64,000 nucleotides of DNA, taken from the NCBI RefSeq assembly GCF_020360975.1, contig NW_025408683.1, forward strand, positions 744,001 through 808,000, in the 5' to 3' direction. The notes under the pieces are model-generated. The model ran no database searches. It was not told the origin of the DNA and saw nothing but the letters and a program-made list of their open reading frames with translations. Made by a program: the position numbers and the translations under genes. This DNA comes from Hirsutella rhossiliensis. Its lineage: Eukaryota > Ascomycota > Sordariomycetes > Hypocreales > Ophiocordycipitaceae. Below, one piece after another: positions 43,670 through 52,846 of this stretch. Numbering within the stretch: position 1 is the first letter of the stretch; the number at the start of each line of letters is the position of its first letter.

Positions 43670-44481
43670 CTATTTCTCCTTCTTCGCCTTGGCGCCCTTG
43701 ACCTTTGCCGTGCCGCGCAGCGTCTTTTGTCGGTTCTTGCGCTGCTTGCCTGTTTCGCCACCTCCGTCAGCACACGACCCAGAGACTCCGACGACATGCG
43801 CCACGGGGGCTGTGGGAGGGCCGGGGTAGTGGACGTACGCTGCTGTCTGCTGGCGCGCTCGCGTTTGGTGGCCATGCCGACGCGGACCAGGCGGTATGCA
43901 GGCTCAAACTTCTTCATGGCCTCGGGGGAGTCGTAGACGAGGGCAAAGCCCGTCGTCTTGCCGCCGCCGAACTGAGTGCGCAGGCCAAAGACCTGGACCT
44001 GGCCCTTCTGGGCCTTGTACATGCCGCCCAGCTTCTCCCGGAGCTCCTCCTTGGAGATGTTGGCCCGGCTGGGGTGGAGGATGTCGCTGTATCACGGCGG
44101 GTCAGCACTCGTCCGCTCTCAGTCTGCCCTGGTTTGCCGATTGGCCACCTCTTCGTTGCCTGCTGAGTTTGCCCGCGACCGTCTGCCGGCCGCCTGCCCG
44201 ATGGCCAAGTCATCAACTTCTCGTCTTCGAGCAAGGGAGAAGCGAGGGAGAAGCGACGAGAGCCATCCAATTGTGACTATTTCCCCCAGCCAATGTAGAA
44301 TTCGTGGAGCGAGACGGGCTTGCGGCTGACAGACGGTCGACGAGGCGGCGGGCGTCGTGGAGCAAAGGGCGGGCTTCAAGGGACGGGCTGCAACTCACAC
44401 GACCATCTGCTTGCGGCCCAGCAGAGGGTTCCGGATGAACTTGCGGGTTCGCAGGGTAACGGGGCTGTCGTTGTCCGCCAT
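43670..44481 (-). CDS. RPS24: 40S ribosomal protein eS24, 3 exons
   Basis: Exons on the minus strand are 44481-44399, 44086-43839 and 43749-43670, with introns of 312 nt (GTGAGT...ACAG, branch GCTGAC) and 89 nt (GTACGT...ACAG, branch GCTGAC); 136 aa. The spliced protein reads [59 protein letters not shown], then [20 protein letters not shown] and a basic tail. It lies in the body of the small subunit. A long first intron early in the coding region is usual for fungal ribosomal protein genes. It is divergent from EFM3. Confidence 0.95.
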
Positions 44482-44848
44482 GGTTGCGGTGTTGCGCTGG
44501 TGCGTCCGGGGGTGGTGACGAGGAGGAGTTGTCTGAAGTCGTGGATGGGAGCAGAGGGCTTTGCCGCGAAGTGCTGCTGACCAGGAGAGCGAAAATTCCG
44601 ACCCGTCGTGTCGCTTAACTGGGTCCAACCCTAACAAGCGGTTGTGGCCAGAAGCGTGCACGTGTGTGGGTGCACGGTGCGAGGTGGGGCCGCACAATTA
44701 TTTTCTCCCTTCCTGGCTGGCCCCAGTCACGTGCACTAGAGCACGGCTCCGGGACGTCCTCGGGCGCTCTCCGAGGGTACTTGTCTCCCGGTACCTCTCC
44801 GAAGACTCAACTCCAACATTCGATCCCGCTCCAAACAGCCGCCTCACG
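44482..44848. promoter_or_regulatory. Divergent RPS24/EFM3 promoter
   Basis: 393 bp separate the two start codons. A telobox-like AACCCTAA lies at 44627-44634, about 150 bp upstream of RPS24; such boxes are known in fungal ribosomal protein promoters. Two CACGTG E-boxes lie near 44658-44663 and 44729-44734. Confidence 0.6.
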
Positions 44849-44878
44849 ATGCCATCTCACCCGCCTTGCCCGGGATGA
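44849..44878 (+). promoter_or_regulatory. Nine-codon uORF overlapping the EFM3 start
   Basis: ATG at 44849, stop TGA at 44876-44878, overlapping the main start at 44875 in an ATGA arrangement. If transcribed in the leader, it could restrain translation and allow termination-reinitiation. Confidence 0.55.
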
Positions 44879-45965
44879 CCCCCTCTTGGGCGCAGCTCGT
44901 GGATCGCTTTTGCCGCCAATATTTCCAACTGGAACCAGAGCTGGAATACCCCCCGGACCAGATTCTACGGCTGGCCGAGGTGCAAGATGCCATTTACGCG
45001 AGCCTCTTTGCAGACAGTGCGGTGCGGTGCGGGCCGCCGGAGAGATACCGGGCCAAGACACTCAAGGACCTAGTGACCCGGATCGAGGCTGCCATAGACG
45101 ACTGGGACGAGCATGTGAGTGTCTCGTAGTCTGGCGCCCCGGTCCGCACCGTAGGCCTCATGACATGCCCTGATTCTGACTTGCTCGTAAGGCTGTCTCT
45201 GACCACCTCATGTCCACTCTCGCGCTGCTCCTCGCCAACCCGCTGCCCCCCGAGGAGGCGTCGGTGCAGGAAAGGTGCCACGTCACCTACCGTCTTCCGT
45301 TGTTGGCTTGCGCATCCCGTTGTGGCGACGGCAACGCACCCGGCATCACCCTCCTGGAGAAGCGCGCGCTCATATCCGCGGCCGGGACGACGGGGCTCCG
45401 CACCTGGGAGGCGGCGCTTCACCTCGGCCAGTATCTGTGCCTGAATCCAGGCGTTGTCGCTGGCAAACGCGTCCTGGAACTGGGCGCGGGCACGGGCTAT
45501 CTGTCTATTCTGTGTGCCAAGTACCTGTCGTCTGCTCACGTCATCGCCTCGGATGGGTCTGACGACGTCATGAGCAACCTTGCCGACAACATGGCCCTTA
45601 ACCACGTTCAAGACACGGCGCGCGTTAGCCTCGAAAACATCAAGTGGGGCCACGAGGACGGGCAGGTGAGCGGGGGGCCGCCTGTAGATGTCATACTCGG
45701 CGCCGACATTACCTACGACCGGAGCATGATCCCAGCGCTGGTCGAGACCCTGATGTATCTCCTGGGGCTGTATCCCGGCGTCGAGGCGTACATATCGGCG
45801 ACACAACGCAACGAGCACACCTCTGCGGTGTTCCTGGGTGCCTGTCACGGCAACAGCCTCGACGTCGAAGATCTGCGGTTCCCGGTGCCGCCCAGACAGC
45901 AGCAAGACGGGCCGTTCTACGCCGACCAGGTTGCCATTCGAATCTGCAGGGTATCCAGGGCTTGA
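44875..45965 (+). CDS. EFM3: Protein-lysine methyltransferase EFM3 (FAM86/EEF2KMT family), 2 exons
   Basis: Exons 44875-45114 and 45192-45965 with a 77-nt intron (GTGAGT...TAAG) give 337 aa. Members methylate elongation factor 2. The N-terminal helical region (FCRQYFQLEPELEYPPDQIL) is FAM86-like. The seven-beta-strand methyltransferase core follows: GTTGLRTWEAALHLGQYL, SAM motif I VLELGAGTGYLSILCAKYL (about residue 175), HVIASDGSDDVMSNLADNM and the post-motif DVILGADITYDRSMIPALV. The C-terminus carries SATQRNEHTSAVFLGAC. Sequence and length suit EFM3 better than EFM2 or METTL21 types. Confidence 0.88.
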
Positions 45966-48900
45966 TTCAAATTGGCTTGTTTGCATCCATATGCGTGCAC
46001 GTGCCTGGCCCCGTATCACACTCCCGCGAAGCTGCTTGGGCCGGCGTAGCGCGAGCCAATGATTTCGCCGACGAGCAGCCTCGCCACCGCAAAAGAGCCT
46101 GGGCGCGCGCACGGGAATCGATCGAGGAGGGCATCTTACGCGAGGCCGGGTGAGGTCATACCGCTAGGACGCGTGTCGTCATAGCAAAACGACTGGACTT
46201 CATCTAAAGTGCCGCTCGACGGGCTTGCGTAAGCACCGTGAGGGCCCCCCCTGGCGATGAATGCATGCGAGATCCGGTACGAAGCGGTCTGGTCCAGCAA
46301 ACTGGCTTGTCCTGGGGCTTTTTCGGCGGGGCCCCGTTTGGCGGAGACACGAGACGTAGCAGAATAAGCAAGCCGCAGGACTCTGCGTACAGATGTGCAG
46401 TAGATCACAGTATGAAGCCAACGGAGAGCATTAAGGCCAATGTTTCCTCCCTTGCACAGAGAGAATGTCTTTATACCGTATGTCGATACTGTACGAGCAC
46501 CAGCACATGTAGAACTCAGCCTAAAGACGCCCTGGAATCGTGATGGGGGAGCCATGAGGTGGAAAGCGTGGTGGCACGGACTCCCGGCGGTGGAGCAGAA
46601 GCTTGAGCGGATGAAGTCATGGGCTCGAGGTCCGACCTCTGCGCGAGGAAAGGAGGGAGGCGTGGCCACGGGGAGAGTTGAAGGAAGGGGGGGGGTGGTG
46701 GGGAAAAGTCGAGGAGGCAAAGAATGGTCTCGATTCTTTTTCATTTACCCATGGTTTGGGCCGCTGTACTGTACAAATGAATACTCTGTAATATATTATC
46801 CGATGCTGCGGAAGCTTGAGATGGCGCATTCTTTGCATGCGAGACAGGCTTGTTGCGGCCTACCGTAGCCATTTTCTGTGCCCGGAACGTGGACATGACG
46901 ACTTGGTTGATACTGTAGGCACTGTACATTGACTGCCGAACGTCAGAAGGCCACATGAATTTGCGTCGGATTGGGTTGGGTTGCCGGTGCTGTTGGTGCG
47001 AAGTGAGTTATCACAATAGGTATGCGCATCTCTGCACCATCAAGGAGCAAATACTGTACATGTCGACTTCGCTACTCAGCAAGGCATTGTCGTCATGGCG
47101 AGACTTTGTCTCGCGACTCCGGATGAATCACCAGGTAAGACGCAACACAGCACGCACACCACGGGGCGGACAGTGCGGGGGACGATCAAGCAATCTTGTC
47201 AAGTGCCTCCTCCCTGTCAGGGCCCTGTCAGGGATGAAGCAACGAGCAGGACGGTGGTGGATGCTGCTCCGTGCGCGGGCTGGCAGACGGCACGACGTCA
47301 GCGCGCGGGAGAGGGTGAGTGCCCCTGGAAGAGGAGGAGGAGGCGATGGCTTTGAGGGCGGCTGGAGGAGGAGAGCGTTTGAAGCTTCAGCAAAGGCAGT
47401 GTTACTCCATTGGGGTAAAGGAAGGAAGGAATCCGATGGTTGCATCTCGATTTTGACTCTGAACCCCCCCCCCCCGCATTTGGCTGCTGCACAAGGCCTA
47501 GCAGATGCAAAGCCATACAAATAGCAGTGCCAAGTCCGCCGGAAAAGGCTTTTACTGTAGAACTGAGATGGCCTCAACTTGCAATCCGGTCTCTCAGTCA
47601 CCGTCGACTTATACCTTCCACTCTGCCCAAAACAAATCAGGCCCCTCCATTGAAATTGGCAATCTGCTCATATCATCATCCACGGTATCGCCTCCACCGC
47701 CCCTTGCAGTCGAGTTACATGCAACAGTCCGAAAAGGCTCCATTTTATTAAGCTCTCGCGGCCAGGGGGACCTCGCCTTTGGAAGCACATTCGTCGGAGA
47801 GGAGTGGGAAGAGGTAAACAAAAAAAAGGGACTTGTTAATAAGCCGCCTGCTGCGTTACGGCGTCTCTCGAGAAATCGACCTTTATCTTGTTCCTGCTGC
47901 TGCTCGAAGCAAAGAGACCGGGCCGTCAGTCAAGTCAATTCAGCGCCACATCCGCCTGCCGCACCCGACTCGGCGCAGCTGCATCGAGACTCCTGAATGG
48001 TCGGCGATATCATCTGTCAAACTTTCTTCCTGCTCGCCTGCACGTTGCCACGCTACGACGACGATAGGGACGAGCGCCGCAAACAGCCATTGCTTCTCCG
48101 CTGTGCTGCACGACTTGTGCCCGACCGCCAATTGATCGGCTCTGGCGCAGCTTTCGCCTTCCAGCGGCGTCAAGAGGGCGTCGAGAGGGCGTCAAGAGCA
48201 TTCCGCGGTACGGAGTACCTCTGCCTTATCTCGCTTCAAGCCCTGGTGGCGACAGCAGATACAGCGGCACAGCCCCCACGGACTGCCCTGGAGGTGGACC
48301 CATTGTCGGCCGTCTCTCCGCCACCCACCGGTGCCGCCGGCGCCATCCATCCACTACAAACGACGTGGGAGGGCGCTATTTGCTCTGCTGCAGTTACTTC
48401 AACAAGTCGATGCCACCCTCCTGCTCCGTGGCCAAATCCATCGTCTTCTCCACCACGTTGTGCACGTTGTGGACGACCAAAATCAAATCCTCTCCTTCGG
48501 CGAAGCGCCCAACAAACTGAAATCACCCAATCGTCCGAATTCGGCCCCCTGTCCTTGCCCTTTTGTCGTGGCCTTGATTGCGCAACCACCTTGCCCGTGT
48601 CGTCACCGTCCTTCATTCAGCAAGAAATAAGGCAATCTAAAGGATCATCTTCCTTCTCCTTTCTTCACTCCTCCACGTTATCAGCTCAACTCCATCCACT
48701 CTTCCCCCTCGACCTCTTCTATTTTCGGCATCACCCACCCCCGGTTGACTTGCCTTCGTTTCCCGTCGCCGCCGACTCGCGCCTGCAACTAACCCTCTGC
48801 GCTAGCTTCCTGCTCCTGCTCCTCCTGCTCCTCCTCCTCCTCTTTTATTCCCCGCCTCTCCACACCTCCAGACTCTTGCCGTTGCATCGTCCTGCCATTC

Positions 48901-49227
48901 TTGCTCCGCCTTTCTCCTCCGCAATCTTCACAAACATTTATCGTCTCATCACGGCGCCGATTCCATCTGCCTGCTTGATCGATCCGTTGACGTCGGCATC
49001 CCGTCCCGCTTCCACACCAACAGAAGACCATAACATTCGCTGCCGTCTCTCAATCGCTAAGCAACTCCAACTTGTCTCTCTCAGCCTTTCACAACTTGCA
49101 CAGCTCGAACTGGCCTTGGCTTCGGCGCCTCAACTGCCCGCCACAGATGCTCTGTGTCCTACCGCCGCCATCTCGACGCCAAACACTGGGCATTTCTACT
49201 CTCCACCCCTCATCACATCTAGCCAAC
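45966..49227. other. 3.3-kb gap; probable long pyrimidine-rich leader at its end
   Basis: No gene recognised in 45966-48500. TACTGTAC-type motifs recur near 46487, 46763, 46911 and 47050, and GGTACGGAGTACC lies near 48208. A run of ten C's is at about 47465. From about 48600 the plus strand is strongly C/T-rich and likely forms a long 5' leader of the gene at 49228. The long frame 47997-49718 (573 aa) runs through this tract in another phase and is judged spurious. Confidence 0.45.
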
Positions 49228-49725
49228 ATGTTGTCTCCGGACCAGGTGCCCGAATGCGTCTTTGCCCTGGAAGAATACATGCTTCTCCAGGAACAACACG
49301 AGGAGCTCTCCACCCACCTCCAGCAAATACGTCCCCGCCAGTCCTCGGTCAGCAGCATCTCCACCCGCTCCTCGAGCTCCTCGTCTTCCTACAGCCCACC
49401 ATCGCCCAACCTGCCGTCCCGCACCAGCGGGCGGCACCACACAAGGCCAAGGGCGCGCTGCAGCGGGTGGCGGAAACCTGTATGCGGCCCCGTCGCCCTC
49501 GATACCATTATCGACGAGGAGACGCTGCACGAGATCTCGGCCGAGGAGCAGCGCCTGTTCGCCCTCAACGAGAGCATCAAGCGCGCCCTGACGGAGCTCC
49601 TCAACACCGACACGGTCCGCGGCGACAACTCAATGCGCATGTGGGCCCAGGCCCGCCTGATGGAAACGGAAAAAGAACTCCGGTCCGGACGTCGGAGACG
49701 GGGCTGTCCCGGGGCTGAGTGGTGA
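49228..49725 (+). CDS. Conserved small fungal protein of unknown function
   Basis: 165 aa from MLSPDQVPECVFALEEYMLL. An N-terminal helix (ALEEYMLLQEQHEELSTHLQ) is followed by a Ser-rich linker (SSVSSISTRSSSSSSSYS) and a second helical block, VDEETLHEISAEEQ-like, actually read as IIDEETLHEISAEEQRLFAL, then IKRALTELLNTDTVRGDNSM, MRMWAQARLMETEKELRSG and a basic end. The motif pattern (acidic helix, Arg-rich tail) is familiar from Sordariomycete hypotheticals. No catalytic residues are seen; it looks like a small helical adaptor. The frame is open 52 codons upstream, but the composition changes there. Confidence 0.75.
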   Translation: MLSPDQVPECVFALEEYMLLQEQHEELSTHLQQIRPRQSSVSSISTRSSSSSSSYSPPSPNLPSRTSGRHHTRPRARCSGWRKPVCGPVALDTIIDEETLHEISAEEQRLFALNESIKRALTELLNTDTVRGDNSMRMWAQARLMETEKELRSGRRRRGCPGAEW

Positions 49726-50891
49726 TTTGATACGACAGTTAACTGTCGACGACGAGCGCGGCGTGAGCAAGCCCAAAAAGCGTTTTACTATCTTATTCCC
49801 TTTCCCATAATCATCATAATCACCACTGGCATGAGCAAAAGTCGGCGCATGTTTCATGTACTTTTTTTGTTCTCACTCGGTCACTCGTCGGCACCGTATG
49901 CACATCCTGGGCATATCATGCACGGAAAGCCTGGAGAGAGGCTGGTTGTCTGCAGAAAGCGAGCATGAAAGCGGCTGGGAAAAGGCGACTAGGCGTTGAG
50001 TCCGTCATGGTTTTTGGTGTACTGAATCATACAGCACGCTGTTCACGCTTGTGGAGCAGCAAAATCTATCGATACCAGCGCAATTCAGCTGCGAAGTTTC
50101 TGTAATGTTCCCTCCAATATCTCCATGCACGGGTTGCCTGCCAGCGAGCATGGAAGACGCATGCGAGCACACATACGCGTCGGCACACGAGGCAGCCCTT
50201 ATCTGTCGCCCCGCATGCACGTCCGCAGACATGATTGTGGCTCTAGAACATGAAAGCCCTGGGTGTAGTCTGTAGAGCGTTGCACTCAATGCAGCATCCG
50301 TATGTACAGAGGGCTTCACAAAGGACCCGAGACGCGCACACACAGACACACTCGCGAACCCAGACGCCCGATGCACTGCGGTGTGGCGTGTCTCCCTGTC
50401 ATTCGTCGGTCGGACGGGACCCTGGCCTTGGCTCCGGCGTCAACCTTGGCTCCGGCGTCAAGCCTTTGCCAAGAGACGGGGATGTGTGCCGTTGACTGCC
50501 CACGGACCTTGGCCATTGGTCTCTGCCACTTCCCCCGCACAAACTACTACTCCCGCCGTGACAGGACGAACGCTCGGCAGACTACATATGGCTAGGCGGA
50601 GGAGGTGCGAGTGCCTCGGAATGGTATCCTGGTTCTTTTGCACAATGACCTTGCCGCTCCACTTTCTGTTGGTGGGGAGGCGCGCTGGATGCCCTCGGTG
50701 CCTCGCCAGCTGCCTGTAATGGGTGGCGAAATCGATACTTGCAGCAGGCACTCTGCCGGCAAAGGGCATTCCGGGCGGGTGTGCCGACCTAGGTATATGT
50801 GCCGTGGGCGGTTTCACATGATGCATTTCTGCTTAATTTGTAGGGTTCCTCGTTGATCTTTGATCTGCTCCCGGAAAATGCGACAGCGGCA

Positions 50892-50922
<31 letters not shown>

Positions 50923-51394
50923 AGGGCACGCGACCATCAAAGTACCCCGGAGCGGGCGCGACGTCGTGAGGTACGGGTTCAACAAAGGCCACATGGCGGC
51001 TGACGGGATTGACAATCAAGACAGTGAAGAGGCTGCGCGAGAAATGGCTTGCATATGCCGTGTCTTGCCGCACTTGGCCGCAAGCTAAAACATGTCGTCA
51101 TTCCATCTGCCGATAGGAGACGGAGAGCCCTTCGGGTCGGAATATCTATTATGCGCCGGCAAGTCGTCTCCTCGTCGCGCTCGCATAAACCCTGCGGCGC
51201 ACGTGGGAAAGCTAGCTTGGTAGGGATCGACTTGCAGACGTTGTCGGCAGTCGTCCTTCTCTGCTCATCTCGACGACCTCTTCGTCGGCATACCCGTCAT
51301 CACCGGCTGCTAGCACACGACTGCCCCAAACGACTGTCACGAACGACTGCCTGAAAACGCGCCTCGAAACGACTGCTCGCAGCCGACGCCCGCC
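49726..51394. other. 1.7-kb gap with minisatellites
   Basis: Holds an 18-bp direct duplication (CTTGGCTCCGGCGTCAA) at 50427-50462 and a (GGCACA)n array at about 50893-50923. The last ~200 bp are the promoter and leader of the cyclophilin gene. No gene is supported. Confidence 0.45.
50893..50923. repeat. (GGCACA)n minisatellite
   Basis: About five six-base units in tandem. Confidence 0.8.
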
Positions 51395-52846
51395 ATGTCA
51401 GTCCTGCTCGAGACCAGCGTCGGCGACATCGTCATCGACCTGCTCGTCGACCATGCGCCGAAGCTATGCGAAAAGTAAACACGCCTCCCCTCAATTTCCC
51501 TCGCCACTCCGCCGGCTAACACATGCCCCAGCTTCCTGAAGCTGTGCAAGGCCAAATACTACAACTTCTCCCCCGTGCACTCGGTCCAAAAGAACTTTTC
51601 CTTCCAGACGGGTGATCCTCTCGGCCCCCTGTCCCAACAATCAGACGGCGGCTCTTCCATCTGGGGCCACGTCTCTACGGACCCATCCCTTCGCACCTTT
51701 CCCGCCTTCTTCCACCCCAAGCTCAAGCATCTCGAACGAGGCACCGTCAGCATGGCCACGGCCCCGCTCACCGCAGACCCGGACACGCGTGTCGCGGGCT
51801 CGCAGTTCATCATCACCCTCGGCGAGGACACGGACTACTTGGACGGCAGGGCTGCCATCTTCGGCAAGGTTGTCGAGGGCTTCGATGCCTTGGAGAAGAT
51901 CAACGAGGCCATCGTCGACGACAAGGGCTACCCCCTCATCGACATCCGCATCAAGCATACCGTCGTGCTCGACGACCCTTATCCAGACCCCCCGGGCTTG
52001 AGAGAGCCCAGCTCGAGTCCGCCCCCGACGGCAGAGCAGGCCAAGACGATTCGAATCGCCGACGAGGCAGCTCTGCACGCAGATGACGGCTTCGACGAAG
52101 AGGAGCTTGAGCGCCGGCGCCGCGACAGAGAAGCCAAGGCCCAGGCGCTGACATTGGAGATGATGGGCGATCTGCCCTTTGCCGAGGTCAAGCCGCCGGA
52201 AAACGTTCTCTTCGTGTGCAAGTTGAACCCCGTCACGACGGACGAGGACCTGGAGCTCATCTTTGGACGCTTCGGCAAGATTCTCAGCTGCGAAGTCATC
52301 CGGGATCAAAAGACGGGCGACAGCCTGCAGTATGCATTCATCGAGTACCAGGACAAGTCGTCGTGTGAAGGGGCCTATTTCAAGATGCAGGGCGTCCTCA
52401 TTGACGACCGGAGGATACACGTTGACTTCTCGCAAAGCGTCAGCAGACTGAGCGATGTGTGGAGAAAGGACACCAACAACAAGCGCAAAACGAATGCCTC
52501 ACGTGGGGGTTGGGGCGGCGTGCAGGAACTGGAGAAGCGACGACAGTACCGCGCTCAGGCAGACAGGACCACGGACAACAAGTATGGTATGGTCTACGGC
52601 CAAGAGGAGATGAAGGGACGGCACGAGCGTGGCGGCCGTGACCGACAAGGGGACGACCAACGTCCACGCGGCGGAGAACGGGATTCTGGAACCACGAGAC
52701 GTCGGCCAAGTCGGAGTCGGAGCCCGCCAAGGCGAGACAGGAGCAACGATAGAAGGAGAGACGGCGAAAAGGCCGATCTGGATCGCAGAGACAGGGACCG
52801 GCACTACGACCGCCGCCGCAATGATTCGTATCGGTCGACACGGTGA
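51395..52846 (+). CDS. cyp6: PPIL4-type cyclophilin with RRM (Cyp6), 2 exons
   Basis: Exons 51395-51474 and 51532-52846 with a 57-nt intron (GTAAAC...CCAG, branch CTAAC) give 464 aa. The cyclophilin domain (about 1-165) begins [20 protein letters not shown] and includes [46 protein letters not shown] and [18 protein letters not shown]. An acidic linker with [10 protein letters not shown] is followed by an RRM at about 250-328 ([39 protein letters not shown]). The C-terminus is RS/RD-rich. Nuclear proteins of this kind associate with spliceosomes. The Arg that is catalytic in cyclophilin A (HRIIPGF region) is Ser here (HSVQKNF), so isomerase activity is doubtful. Confidence 0.92.

Noticed and set aside
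44087..44398. C/D-box snoRNA inside the RPS24 intron
   Set aside because: C box is imperfect and there is no clear terminal stem; not strong enough to call a gene.
47997..49718. 573-aa plus-strand ORF
   Set aside because: It crosses a C/T-rich leader and continues over the conserved gene at 49228 in another phase. The translation is Ser/Leu/Pro-rich without motifs.
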